DNA of 64,000 bases from Podaxis mareebaensis (Eukaryota > Basidiomycota > Agaricomycetes > Agaricales > Agaricaceae), in NCBI GenBank assembly GCA_018524725.1, contig JAEUWP010000263.1, forward strand, positions 1-64,000, written 5' to 3'. The first letter of the stretch is position 1, and the number at the start of each line of letters is the position of its first letter. A program made the translations under genes and the position numbers. Shown piece after piece: positions 10,003-21,449 of the stretch. The notes beneath the pieces were generated by a model. The model worked only from the letters and a program-made list of their open reading frames with translations, made no database searches and was not told the DNA's origin.

Positions 10003-12275
10003 ATGAATGGCGACGAGAATGCAAATGCTGGTCAGCGCCGGAGGACATTACGCTCCGCTGCGTCAACTTCATCAACGATGCCAACGACTGCGCCTCGAAC
10101 AACGACGGCGGTGAAACGCGATTCGCTCGCCGCAGAGCTTGAACGCGGTATGACCAACCGTTTCTGGTTTATTATCTACGACACTGAACTAGCACAATGA
10201 CCAGATCCACAATTTTCTTCTGCAAAACGGCAACAACGGACGCAGCTGTTTACGAACAGCATCAGCCATGCGAGCCTGGAGCGACAGTTACTGGCTGCAC
10301 AAACAGCACGTGTAGAGGTGGAGGCCAAGCTGCGGGAAAAGGAGCTGCAGGTTGAGCGACTGGAGCGGGACAGGCGCTACTTTGCTGATCGAGAGAAGGA
10401 GCAGAGAGAGGCCAGAGAGTCGGAACAGGCAGAACACGACGCACACAAGGTACCCCTTTCTTTTATTGCTTTATCTCACTACTAATGTTGAGTCAGAAAC
10501 GGACAGAGGCTGAGCTCAAGACCCTCCGTTCCCAACTCTCTGCTCTCAAAGAAACACACGCAGACTTGCAAGACTCTCACGACGAGCTCTCCCGTACTAC
10601 AACACAGACCATCTCGCAACAAAAGTCACTCATCAGCTCTCTCCAGCACCGCACTTCTCTCCTCGAGCATGAACTCGCGGAGTCACGTTCCCTTGCAGAC
10701 CAACGCTCACAGACCCTCAACAACCTCCAAGAACAACTGGATGAACTGCAAGAAGCCAAAGACGCCTGGACGCGCAAAGCCGACGACGAAAGCGATCTGC
10801 GTATCGTGCGCGACGAGCTCCAGCGCCAGGCAGAGTATCTCCGTCAACTGGAACGCACAAACGCCAAACTCAATTCTGAACTCGTCGTGCTCCGTGACAG
10901 GCAGACAAGTATCGAGGTTCTGCGAGAAAAGAACAGGAGCCTTGAAAGCAAACTCCAGCATATGGACGAGCTGAGGAAAAAGGTTGTGCAGTTGGAGGCA
11001 GAGATCGATGCAGCCAGGCAGGAACGCGAACAATGGGCCAAGGAGAATACGACAGACGCGCTGACATCTCAACCAGCCACTCCCTCCAAGACTCCTGTCT
11101 CGCACACGCATACACTCACCTCTCTCCGTCTCGAACATGCCACCCTCCTGGAGACGCATGGTTCCACCCTCGCTTCTCTTCGACATCTCGAGTCTACCAA
11201 CACAGCTCTCACCCAACGCTTGACCGAATCCGCCGCCACCATCGACGAACTCAAGGGCCAGATAAAGAGTCTGAAAGAGGATGCTCGAAAGAACGAGGTG
11301 CGCGTCCGACTAGCAGAGCGCGAAGTCGGTTTCCTACAAGCCCTTATGGCGAGTTTCAACGCCGAAGAGGCACAACTAGACGACGTCCGCATCGACCAAC
11401 TCAAACTCCAACGTATAAAAGACCTCGAAACTCTTTTATCCGAATACAAATCCTCCCACTCCTCCCTTGTCACCTCTCCTCCCCAATCCTCACCCAAACC
11501 ATCCAAAGAGACCCTCGAACAAATCAAGACCCTCCAATCCGAACTCGAAGAATCCCAAAAACAAAATGCACAACACCTCGAACGGATCGACCAGCTCGAA
11601 CAAGAACTATTTGAATTAAGCGGTGAGATCGCTGGAGGCCGGCACATCCCACCGGGCACACGCGTCCTTCAACTCGCAGACAACCCCGAACAAAGATGGT
11701 TCGACCTCCGCCAAGCCACACTTGACAAACTCAAATCCGAAAACGAAGCTCTCCTCAACCGTTTACACACCCTCGAAACCGCTCTATCCTCTTCCTCCTC
11801 CACTACCACCACCTCACCCAACACCACCGAAACGTCAACCCTCGTCAACAACAACGAAGAACTAGTTCCCCGCGCATCCTACGACCTCCTCTCCTCCACC
11901 AACCGTTCCCTCGAAGACCAACTCCGCCAAAAAGAAAAACGTCTCCTCAGACTCCAACAAGTCTTCACTTCCAAATCTGCCGAATTCCGAGAAGCCATCA
12001 CTTCTATCCTCGGAGTGAAATTAGCCTTTTACCCGAATGGGCAGGTGAGGGTGACGTCGATATTTGATTTGAATGCCTCGTTTGTTTTCCAGCCGGCTGG
12101 TAATGGTGGTACTGGGGGAGAGATGAAGATGCAACTTGTGGCGCAGGGAGAAGGTGGTCCCCAGGATTTGCCTAGTTTGATGAGGTATTGGATTGAGAAT
12201 GAGCAGTGTATACCGGGGTTTATGGCTTCAGTTACTTTGGAGTGCTATGAAAAGGCCAAGGCGGAGGGGGGTTAG
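10003..12275 (+). CDS. mad1: Spindle assembly checkpoint protein Mad1
   Basis: Three exons (10003-10147, 10205-10449, 10497-12275) give about 722 residues, normal for fungal Mad1. Mad1 is a coiled-coil nuclear pore and kinetochore protein that recruits Mad2 to unattached kinetochores. After a short disordered N-terminus nearly the whole chain is predicted coiled coil with Glu/Gln/Leu/Arg heptads. The C-terminal globular RWD-like region is clear: KSAEFREAITSILGVKLAFY, NGQVRVTSIFDLNASFVFQP, then a stretch ending in SVTLECYEKAKAEGG. The start is the first ATG in frame; the exon 1/2 junction reads LAAELER-DPQFSSAKRQQ. The stop codon lies at the joint with a truncated small-secreted-protein gene, so the natural last residues may have been altered. 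Three degraded duplicates of its 3-prime end occur at 14.2, 14.7/30.5 and 32.4 kb. Confidence 0.9.
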
Positions 12276-12445
12276 ACACAGGGCGAGGGGCGAGGGAACC
12301 CTACAGGACTACTGACTTGGCGTTCTAATTCATCATGAGTGACTCTAGGGATATGAAAAACTGTAGCCAGTAGCTCATCTTCAACTGTAGCCGAGACAGA
12401 GAACGCAGCTGCGAGGAGGACGAGTGCAGCAGTGAGGAAACGCAT
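12272..12445 (-). pseudogene. Truncated copy of the small secreted protein gene (exon 1 only)
   Basis: Minus-strand reading from ATG 12445 gives signal peptide MRFLTAALVLLAAAFSVSA followed by TVEDELLATVFHIPRVTHDE and ending at FPRPSPC. This is a close homologue of exon 1 of the gene at 43598. The homology ends at the exon 1 donor, where the DNA runs directly into the end of mad1, overlapping its stop codon. The cysteine-rich exons 2 and 3 of the full copy are missing, so this is likely a pseudogene. An extra in-frame ATG sits three codons upstream (12454). Confidence 0.7.
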
Positions 12446-12449
12446 GCTG

Positions 12450-14150
12450 GACATATTCTTGCCTATGGGGATCTCTTCCGCCGGGGGGATTCTCACGTGA
12501 GTTTTTTTGATCACCACCGACTTTCAAGCGTATGACTCTGCACTGGCATCACCGCTGCGGACGCAATTACTCAGGGGTTCGAAAGTGTTATGTACTCAGG
12601 TACTAGCGTTCCCGAACTCCAATTGAATATACTGTAAAGACAATCCCACGGTTTGGCTGTCCGATTATGCACCGTTCGTGGCTTTCTTTCCTACTTTCAG
12701 CCTCACCCTCCGAGGAACGCCGAGAGCATGTCGATCCCTGCTTCCCATGTCCAGCGGCCCGTCAACAACCCATCAACATCACAACCGCAGAACTACAGGC
12801 CTCTCTCTGAATGGGTTTCTGGTTTCATGGTGAGTGAGACGATAACATGTTTACGGATGAGAATCTGACCATCCAGTTTCTTAGGCTGAGGCCTTCCTGT
12901 ATGGTGTGCATGGTCGTCGCGCTTTATCGCGTTTCACTTAGCCCAATCTAGGAATATACATTGTGCTCTTCTCTGCTGCCATGTCTATTCTAATGTGCAA
13001 ATGTAAGGGGTCTGCAAGATGGCCTCTTCTTATTTCCGCCGTGATCATGTTCTCGATATCGACCGTCAACATCTGCATGAGCATGTACATGTTCTTTGGC
13101 CACGTGGCTCGCGGAATAGTACCGCCTAAGTCGATAATCACGTCAAAGCTTATTATCTATGTCATCAATAAGCATGTTCTCTCTTTAACTCATGATGATG
13201 TTCGTGCTAATGAAAGCAGTATCGTTGCAGACGCACTTCTCGTAAGCGTTCAAGATATATCCCTGTCCACGATGCAAATTTCTGGCATTTGACCCAGATA
13301 TCTCGGTGCTACGTTATATGGTCCCGCTCAGTCCGCGTGATTGCCATTCCTTGCGCCTACTTACTAGCATCCAGCGGTATTTATTTGTTAACATGTCGTT
13401 TGGACAAATCGCTGACACAAAACCTTCCTAGTCTACGGGTTGATGTTGATGTCCGGCTCTATTCCCCAGCAAAAGCATACGTACATATGGCTCACCTTGT
13501 CACTAAACGTATACGTCACAACTCTCACAGGCAAGCCCCCTCTTTTAGTAGTGTATATGCTCCAAATAGCTCAGACAAGGGCGGAACTTCTCTTTAGCTG
13601 CTCGCATCTGCTGGATAGCTCGCAAGGCACGGAGAGCCTTTGGACCCGGGTTAGCTCGCACATATTATTTTGCATTGTCAATTGTGTACGCACTCCACAT
13701 GGAAACTGATTCATTGCTAAGGTGCTGAACAGAATCGAATCGGGAGCCATCTTTTCTGCCTACCTGCTGATTGATCAGATCTTCATGTTGGTCGGTGCTT
13801 TCATCTTTTGAGCGCTAAATGCGCTACTTATTGCTGGAACAGCTTGAACGTCGATCATTCGTCCTTGATGCATGCATGATTCAGGTCGTGGTTAGTGACC
13901 ATCTCACAAATTAACTCTATTGCGACGTAGGGCTCATAAGGACCAAAGGGTATCGCACCGACATTGATCATTGTGCAGGTAGGTCTGGGACGTCACGTCC
14001 GGGACATAGAAACAACTTCACAACTTGGGCATGGAGGTTCCGTGGTTCTTTCGACAATATATTCTGATTCAGCAGCCGATCGGGCAAGGCCTTAACATGC
14101 TCCTACCACGACGTTACCAACAGACTGTGCACCTTTAACAAAGTTTAGAT
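12450..14150 (+). repeat. Left arm of inverted duplication carrying membrane-protein copy A
   Basis: This segment is a diverged reverse-complement copy of about 39870-41670. Homology starts at the small-secreted-gene leader (shared ATTCTTGCC and CCGCCGGGGGGATTCTCACG) and ends past the membrane-protein stop. The arms face outward around about 26 kb of rearranged DNA. Confidence 0.75.
12728..14095 (+). CDS. Multi-pass membrane protein, basidiomycete 7TM-like family, copy A
   Basis: Reconstructed from about eight short exons. Exon 1 encodes MSIPASHVQRPVNNPSTSQP and ends at VSGFM; exon 2 is only 19 nt (AEAFLY); exon 3 begins GIYIVLFSAAMSIL and continues through hydrophobic helices (WPLLISAVIMFSISTVNICM); later exons read ADALL, ISRCYVIWSRSVRVIAIPCA, the WLTLSLNVYVT helix, ESGAI and LIIVQVGLGRHVRDIETTS before the stop at 14093-14095. 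The pattern matches a large uncharacterised agaricomycete family of about seven helices, sometimes likened to GPCRs. Two introns use GC donors (13172 and 13531). Three paralogs lie at 35.5-41.4 kb on the other strand. Substrate and role are unknown. Confidence 0.7.
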
Positions 14151-14195
14151 TATGGATAATAATAGATTAATGTGTTGGTAGACGAAATCGCGTTA

Positions 14196-14255
14196 CGGCT
14201 TCGGTCACTTTCGAGTGTTATGAAAAGGCCAAGGCAGAGGGGGTCCCGCTGGGTC
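14196..14255 (+). pseudogene. mad1 3-prime end fragment, array unit 1
   Basis: About 60 bases match the last codons of mad1 (SVTFECYEKAKAEG), followed by the same T-rich 3-prime flank seen after the fragment at 30.9 kb. It is only the tail of a truncated duplicate; membrane-protein copy A adjoins it on the left. Confidence 0.75.
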
Positions 14256-14429
14256 ATAGGTGTAGGTGTAGATTCTTTTTTTCTGGGTGGTATGTATCAT
14301 ATAATAATTGACTTCGATTTGTGACTTTCAAGCGCCCGTAGGGAACTTCCTGACATGAGAAAATGTAACATGTTACCTACATGAGACTTAATATACCTGG
14401 ACACCCCGACGGGTACATGGCGAACATTA

Positions 14430-14679
14430 ACCCCTTTGATTGTGATGGCTTTGGTCTGCTCAGCTTCAACTTCCCGCACCGCGTGCAGCATCAAAGAGGC
14501 AACATATCATCCGATTTTCAACGACAAAGACGCAGACGTTATCCTCTCCTCCAAAGACAGCACCCTGTTACGTCTGCCTTGCTTCGCACTGATAAAGACA
14601 TCAGGGTACTTTCGTTCCCTTCTGTCAAATTCCCAACCACAATCTAGTTCCCAAGAACAGGGTTTAGCTACACCACTCA
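14430..14679 (+). pseudogene. BTB/POZ gene fragment, array unit 1
   Basis: The frame reads MALVCSASTSRTACSIKEAT then HPIFNDKDADVILSSKDSTL, LRLPCFALIKTSGYFRSLL, the N-terminal half of a basidiomycete BTB/POZ domain. It is cut off at about 14679 and fused to a mad1 fragment. Homologous, longer copies lie at 31.1 and 33.1 kb. BTB domains mediate dimerisation and cullin-3 adaptor contacts; this piece cannot fold as a whole domain. Confidence 0.72.
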
Positions 14680-14841
14680 TTCACGCATCCTTCAACTCGC
14701 AGACAATCCCGAACAAAGATGGTTCGACCTCCGCCAAGCCACATTTGACAAACTCAAATCCGAAAACGAAGCTCTCCTCAACCGTTTACACACCCTCGAA
14801 ATTGCTCTATCTTCCTCCTCCTCCAACCCCACCACCACCAT
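14680..14841 (+). pseudogene. mad1 internal fragment, left of the transposon (array unit 2)
   Basis: Nearly identical to mad1 bases about 11665-11825 (encoding the LQLADNPEQRWFDLRQAT region). It is interrupted at 14842 by the Plavaka element and resumes at 30462. The upstream BTB frame reads into it out of phase, so no Mad1 peptide would be made from that frame. Confidence 0.85.
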
Positions 14842-14864
14842 CAGGAAAAACGTCATTTCCTTAT
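14842..14864 (+). repeat. Left terminal inverted repeat of the Plavaka element
   Basis: Perfect reverse complement of 30439-30461. ATAAG-type subterminal repeats follow up to about 15000. Confidence 0.9.
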
Positions 14865-15276
14865 CTAGTCAACTAAGGTGACTATAAGAAGCGGTGAGAT
14901 ACAGTAAGATTCACTAAGGTCTAATAAGGTAACCAGAGTCATAAGATAAAATAAGAGTGGATAAGAGTATTTAAGAGGAAATAAGAGCGGTTCTGCACGC
15001 ATTTTCATAAACTCGCACTGTATTTGTCTTTAATAAGAATCTTATTGTTCTTATTAAGTGAAACTGGATGATACTGTGGTCTTATAGGACCCCTATCAGC
15101 AAATACCAGGGTCTCATTAGTGCAAATTGGTGGCTTACTTGCATTTAGCAGTTCTTTAATCACAAATACCAAACCAAGAAGTGATTGGGCACAATATCAC
15201 GATAGATAGCTGTCGCTCAATACATGTGGAGCTATTACTACATGATGAAACATAATTGACAAGGCAGAGCAGCAAT

Positions 15277-17774
15277 TCAGTCATAGGCATCAAGGTCGAA
15301 CACAGCAAGAGGGTTGTCTTCAGGTTGGCTCAGGTCAGTGCTTGCGTTGGTGTGGCCACTAAACTCCAAGTCACATGAGACTAAAGGGTCAATGCAGTGT
15401 GGAGCACTTACCACACACCGCTGTACAGTGTATGCATCAACCGATGATAATCGGTGGGCCACCGCACTTTGAGGCGTTCAAGAGTAGCGATGTGGGTTCT
15501 ATAGATAGTGTTGACCCTTTCGCCTGTGAATTTCTCCAACTTGAAGCATGAAACCCCTGTTTTCCAACAGGAGATTGCTGATTGGACCTAGTGAGAATGT
15601 GCAGTGTCAGCTGTCTAGTGCCCACTAAACCTAGACTAGAGACACCCACTGCTGTGGCTGCGAGAGCCACCATTGGCATTGGAAACTCTTTTTTGTCTGG
15701 ATGATCAGGTGCAGATGACGCATAAGTGCCATGGTAGTGATTTCCCAGACACCTTTCTGAGCTGAATAGGCCATCCTTGAGTGTGCTGATGATTGATGCA
15801 TTGAGATAAGCAGTTCGGCTCCTTGTGATCCATGCAATCTATAGAAATAGCTGTTACTCAAATAAGAGTTGCAGAGCTACATTACCTCACCTCACCACTG
15901 CAACTGGCACCCCAGTAACCATCATAAATGAAAGCGTCTCCTTTAAGGAGTGCTTCGCACTTGGCTTGGCATCCACCACCAATACCGAGCTCATATACTG
16001 CGATTGCAGTAGCAGCAGCAGAGCGAACTTCACTTCTGTCATGTGATAAGCAATTGACAGCCTTAGCTGGTTTAGTAATATGCATGGGAGCAACAGGAGC
16101 TATAGCATACCACTTCACCAATCTTCTGAACAAACATGTTGTCATATTTTGCCCGCACATAGATATCCTTGTAGCTCTGATCATGCTTCATCTTAGAGTG
16201 CAAGTCCTTCAGTGCCTGTTTGGTAATGTGCAAGCGGAAGTTCTCGTGCTGGCCAGTTTCTGGGAAGGCATCTTTAGTAATCATATGCAGCTCGCAAGCA
16301 CCTATGATATGGGCAATGACAGTTTTGATGGCACTATTTTGCAATCGGATCTTGATGAATGAATCTTCAAACTTGATTTGGGCATGTTGAGGCCATTTTA
16401 ATTCTTCTTTGTTCAGTGCGAGGTCCTTCCTTGCTTGGTACGAGCAGAGCAGTAGATCCTCGTCAGAAATAGATGTGCCTGGTTTAGTGCAAGTGGTAGA
16501 AGTTGCAGAGAGTGTGGACTTTTGACTTCAGTGAGTGCAGGCTTGTGGATGCTTGACTATGGCTCGCTGCAATAAAACTATCAGACCAGCTCAAAGTTCA
16601 TGAAGCGAAGAGTAATCACACACCTCTTTGAGAAATAGTTGTTCTTGCTTTGAGAGAGCCTTTATAGTGATTTAGTAGCACGCATGGTACGATAATATGA
16701 AACAGTGAGTCGTACTTTCTGAGAGTGTCTGGCACTCTTGAGAGTTTCACTCTTGTTGCGCGAAGTAAATTGAGTAGGTGGAGTACCACCTTGATCGCTG
16801 TGGTCTGAGGTGCTACTAGATTCACCAAGAACTGTCGCTTGCTGGGGATGTGACTGTGCATTAGTCTTCAACTCTAGCAAGATATGAGGACTTACTTTGC
16901 TCATGAGGAGGGCTTCAACATCCTTCTTAGCCATAGATGACAATTTCCCTCCTGAATCGCTAATGGCACTATCACTATCAGTGCTACTTGCCTCTGAAGA
17001 GGTTCTGTCTTCAGCATCTGAGGCACTAAAGTCTTCACAAAAGTTTGTATAGCTGGTAGGTCTGCTTTGTTTTGAGACTGAAGGATAAGCAGTTGCTTTC
17101 TGAGCTGCACAAAGCTTGGTATTGGAGCATGCTGGAAGCTTCAAGGATATTTAGCATATAATATGCTCAGAAAATGCTGTAGGCACACCTGTGATGAAAA
17201 GGCCCCAGATTCTAGGAAGTTGAAAGAGGTATTTGTATTGCATTGCATCACAGACCCAAGTAATAGTGCCAAGGAAAATAAATGAGCAAATATATCAGTA
17301 GCGAAAATGCTGCACTAACCAGTAACTTCTCCCACCTCTATCTCACTTGCATTACTGCTATGCTTCTCCTTTGATTTTTTCACTTCAATTAGCTGTATGT
17401 GAGCCCTATACCTATTTTATTTATTTATCTACTTACTTTTGGGTGGAGAAGACTCTAAGGTGGGCGACACTGCTCTCTTCCGATTTCCTCACCCAGGAGC
17501 ATCTTCCATCCAGCCTCGAAAGAAAAAGAGGTCAAGTAATATTCAAATGAAGAAGTCTCTTGTAGAAACTCACATCTATTTTGTAATGCAAGTGACTTAG
17601 ATGCCCGTGGACCTATTGCAAAATATTGAGTCTCTTAATTGCTCAAAGAATGCGATTCATCGTACCTTTTCCTGCATTTATTAGTGTCTGGGACTGGCTG
17701 TCTATCTCAGCCAGTTGGCGAGCCTTTCGCTGTTGCTTTTGTGCAGCAGCTACCTTCTCAGTGTCGGTTGGCAT
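15277..17774 (-). CDS. DUF6532-like protein inside the transposon
   Basis: Minus-strand multi-exon gene. Start at ATG 17774: MPTDTEKVAAAQKQQRKARQ, a charged leader. It continues through small exons into a Ser/Asp-rich disordered region (DAEDRTSSEASSTDSDSAIS), then a helical C-terminal domain: IKTVIAHIIGACELHMITKD, ITKQALKDLHSKMKHDQSYK, ALLKGDAFIYDGYWGAS, and LEKFTGERVNTIYRTHIATL followed by a WPTDYHRLMHTLY segment. The order (disordered N-terminus, helical domain, a Y-x2-H-x3-L motif near the end) resembles DUF6532 proteins of agaricomycetes, whose function is unknown. The last exon ends NPLAVFDLDAYD. Exon borders are inferred and the domain name is tentative; its place inside the element suggests an accessory role or capture. 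Confidence 0.5.
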
Positions 17775-17792
17775 TGTTTCGCTCTACATGGA

Positions 17793-18423
17793 AAAAAAGC
17801 AAAGCTCAAGATTGCACAAAGGTACTAAGTTTCCAAGACTCACTCAGTCCTATTCATTAGCTGTATTCCAGTGATGAGCAATACAGCTCCACCAGTCTCC
17901 ATAGTACTCTAATATTCTCTCCTACTTTACTACTCATAATGACGTCCATTTTCAAGCTTAGTGTCATCCTTAATGTCATCAGCAACACCTGCACTCCTGT
18001 ATTTGCACTTTCAATATATTTACACTCTACTTATTACTCCACTATAGTGCAATGCTCCTAGCCTAGCTTCTTGTAGCCTTCAAATTTCTGTCAACATCTG
18101 CATATCAAGAGTGTCAGATTTCTGCAAGAATTGCATATGCTACTCATCTAAGTTTCTACTTTGGTACTGCTCAATTTACTTACAATGCCTATGCTGCTCC
18201 ACAGCAGTGATGCATCATTTTCCACTTAACTGCAGCACTCAACCTCTTTTCAATGCTCTATTCATTAGAATGAGTTCATAGGTACAAATCATTTTCAATG
18301 AGCTTAAAGATGCTATCCAATAATAGTAACACTTTAATAAAATAAAATGCTTAAAAACTGTGCACTGTTGCTTGTACTGCTTGCTAAAATCACTGAAGTG
18401 CTGCTCCTTGACTTCACAACTTA
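17793..18423. other. Non-coding spacer inside the transposon
   Basis: AT-rich spacer between the divergent DUF6532-like gene and the small plus-strand gene; it must hold both promoters. No feature is recognisable. Confidence 0.4.
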
Positions 18424-19194
18424 ATGCCTCCATTCTCAGACAATTCTCCTAAGCATACCCAGTTAATCCGGCGAGCTATATACACTTGCTCGCCAGCCAG
18501 TCCTACCAATCAAAGTGGAAATTACCAGGGTGAACCAGGCCCTTCTACCATGGCGACTACTATGTCCAGTGAAACCCTCTCTAGGCCTCGAGTTCCATTA
18601 ATTTTCCGTGCCAACCAAAGACGAGGGGTTCAAGCTTCTGCTGAAGCTCTTGTCAGTGATGGAGCACGTGACAGTATTCCGGCTCCACCACACTCTGTGA
18701 TCACTACAAATAGAGGTTCAGCAGACTACCTTCTTGCTTCAAGCTCCCAGCTACCTTCGCCTGGAGAGCACCAGAGAAGGCCTGTTCCACTCAAGAGAAG
18801 CTATGCAGTCACAGGTGTGCTTAACTTAAATATTTAATATTCTTTCACTCATATGCTCTAGACCTTAGCAATGCAGATCAAGTAGCAGAGGCTGCCAAGA
18901 AAAGTACACTCAGCCACTCACAAGTTCTGAATATGGATATTGGCAATGTTACTCCGACACCAACTGTATTTCCTCCATCTGCAGTGCCACAACAGGTGAG
19001 GTATACTATTCTGCAGCTTAGTGCCTGCTCTACGGTTAATGCCACACCTGCAGAAAGCCTATAGGTCCCAGATTGAAGGCCTTGCTACTGGACAGCAAAA
19101 GCGATTCAAGAGATCATCCAATGAAGTTGAAAACTCACCTCCTCAAGTACCACCCTCCCAAGCACCACTGAAACAAGGTCCACCTCAGAAGTAG
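18424..19194 (+). CDS. Small disordered hypothetical protein inside the transposon
   Basis: Three exons joined at consensus introns (exon 1 ends at about 18815, exon 2 about 18863-18994, exon 3 about 19053-19194). The product is about 215 residues, rich in Ser, Pro, Gln and Arg, with MPPFSDNSPKHTQLIRRAIY at the start and a basic QQKRFKRSSNEVEN segment followed by a Pro/Gln-rich end. No domain is recognised. Low complexity with basic patches would fit a nuclear or DNA-binding accessory protein; that is a guess. The reading frame is open across all three exons. Confidence 0.5.
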
Positions 19195-19439
19195 AAGTGA
19201 GGAAAAATAGCAAATTATGTTATATGCACTACCTATCTAGTATACTGAGCTTGAGCGGTGTTTGCTACCTATCAAATATATGAAGCCTGATTGATGTATG
19301 CAACCTATCTAATTCGGCGAGCTCGAATGATATTGTGTATTCTATCAAGTTCATGGCCATCATGGCCGTCCTCTAGACTATCCTGAATGTCCTCTAGTGT
19401 CCTCTGACCTTTTTTCCACTCATGGATTGCTTTAGGTAG

Positions 19440-21340
19440 TCAGTTTGATGTAACAAGGGCAAGGCTGTGCTGGTGATACTCCTTTGTTTGATCGCAAGGG
19501 TCAATCAACAAAAGACTTGTACCATGCCAATCAAGGGGCCGCCACGCAATGATAGTGTTAGCAGCTGCTTGAATTCAGATCCCATATGATGAGATAAAAA
19601 AGTGCCCACCCGCAGCAATGCTAGCGACACTAGGATCATGGGTCTGGGAAGTTGTCAATGAAATTGCCCAGTTATGAGGTTGATATTCATTGTGAATATG
19701 CCTAGCATGCATATAAGCTGTAAGTTTGACTGGTTAGAAAGTAATAAAGCACAAAAAGCTGCACCGACAGTAGTTCTCCTCCATCACACCAGTTGGGGGA
19801 GTGAGCTCAGCATCGTGAAACTCAAAGTCCTTTCCTCCGATCTTAATAGTATATGTTCCATGCCCGTCCTGATCTGGGTCCATCTCCCCCCTTGCATCCA
19901 TGCGGTGGATACCCACAAGTTCGATGAAGTCAAGATAATCCTGTATGATCTCTTCGGGTAGCAAAGTGCAAGCGAGGCTCCACAAGACAGCAAAGGCAGA
20001 GCTTGCACTGACATTGACATTCTGGTGCTCAGCATAGTTGTTCTTCTGGATGCGGATGTTCCAGACCCAGTCAAGGAATACCTTGCTCAGCGACCCTGCA
20101 GACAGACCCATTTGTGACATATGGCCCATGTTCTCTTTCTGCGGACAGGTGGTGAGCACAGAATTTAGAGCTATGCTGCTGTAACTCACCCTGATGTTCA
20201 CCCGCGTGTTCACCACATCCTTTACTGCCTCATCTATAAAATCCAGCACCCTTCCATCCCTGCATGCATTTCGGATTACAACTGCAACGAGAGCATTATT
20301 TTCGTCGATGAAAAGCGCACTCTGGTCAGGTGAGAGGTCATGGGTGAGTGCGGGTGGGTCAATTTGCACAGCAAACTTGTGCAGCTTCCGGAAGTCCTTG
20401 GGTGCATCCTGGTGGATGAATGCAGCATTGCAGGCATAAATTTCATCTGACTCACATGTGTACAGATCAGGGGGAGGGTAAGGCTCAGCCAGCCTGGAGC
20501 ACTGCAGCCGGGGGAGTTCTGCTAAGAAAGCTGGTTTGACCACGGACTTGGGGTGAAGCTGGGCACTGAGAAGCAGGGCTCGCTTCTCAATTCAGTGACT
20601 TGCGCGCTTTTGTGCTCATGCAACCAGTACTGTTTCCAGAAGAGGTGAAATTGTTGGCCGGTTGGCAGGGTGTGCAGCCCATGCCAGGAAGTCACTAAAC
20701 AACAAGTATGCAGACCACGTAGGTAGTTCAGGGGGCCAATAGTGCATCCACACATAAGCTGTGAATGGAAATTGGTCAACCAGGCGCTCAGTTGAAAGCA
20801 AAAGCCAGCAGGCATCTTCATCGTGCTGGACTTTCTGGTAAATGTTCTCATGAGCTGAAACAAGGGCCTTGCTGCTTTTTGACTGTGGCATGTTGCTGGG
20901 GGGATTAGGCAGGGGCAAGGGGGGATTAAGCAGGGGCAAGGGAGAATTAAAACGGGGTAGGAGGTGCTTTCACCACTGCCTTGTGGCAGGTGCAGCAAAA
21001 CTTTGCGAATGGCTGCCCTCTTGCAGTGTATTGTCCACCAAGTCCACAGGCAGTCCACCTGGATACCTGAAGTAGCATGCACTATGTGAATGGGGTGTAT
21101 CATGGGCTGCTCGAGAAGCCAAGGCAAAGGTGTGCAAAGTTGGTGTGCTGCAGGAGCAGTGAGGTGGAGGGCACACCAGTGCGGCAAACAGCCAGCACGA
21201 GAGTCCCGTGCTTGTGGGCAGGTAGTCACGTTTTCTGAAGGCCACCACCAGGCCGAGTTCCACTCCTCCTCTGCATGTTCTGGGCTGGTTTCTTATTCTA
21301 GGCACCTAAAGGCTAGGGCAGATGAGAGATCACGCAGTCC
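19440..21340 (-). pseudogene. Predicted double-stranded beta-helix (dioxygenase-like) protein with one nonsense codon
   Basis: Minus-strand multi-exon gene. The N-terminal exon reads GLVVAFRKRDYLPTSTGLSC then SACYFRYPGGLPVDLVDNTL; the middle exons read LHKFAVQIDPPALTHDL, ALVAVVIRNACRDGRVLDF and SSAFAVLWSLACTLLPEEII; the C-terminal part reads YTIKIGGKDFEFHDAELTPP, ARHIHNEYQPHNWAIS, GGHFFISSYGI, then after a TGA (19575-19577) IQAAANTIIAWRP and WHGTSLLLIDP. The block from HNE through GGHFF and WHGTS has the look of a cupin or 2-oxoglutarate/Fe(II) oxygenase barrel, but I cannot confirm metal ligands. One TGA breaks an otherwise open frame and probably replaced an Arg CGA codon. There is an exon-boundary ambiguity near 20600. 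Confidence 0.5.
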
Positions 21341-21449
21341 ATATCAGTGAGCCATTTTTCATTAGAATCCATTTATTGTCTTCCTGGGTACCATCTATAC
21401 ACTAGTTGGAGAAGAAGAGTGCATCACTGTCTGCGCACAATCAGCCTGG

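Noticed and set aside
10707..11659. Long minus-strand frames within mad1
   Set aside because: Shadows of the coiled-coil coding exon (Ser/Leu/Arg-rich mirror composition).
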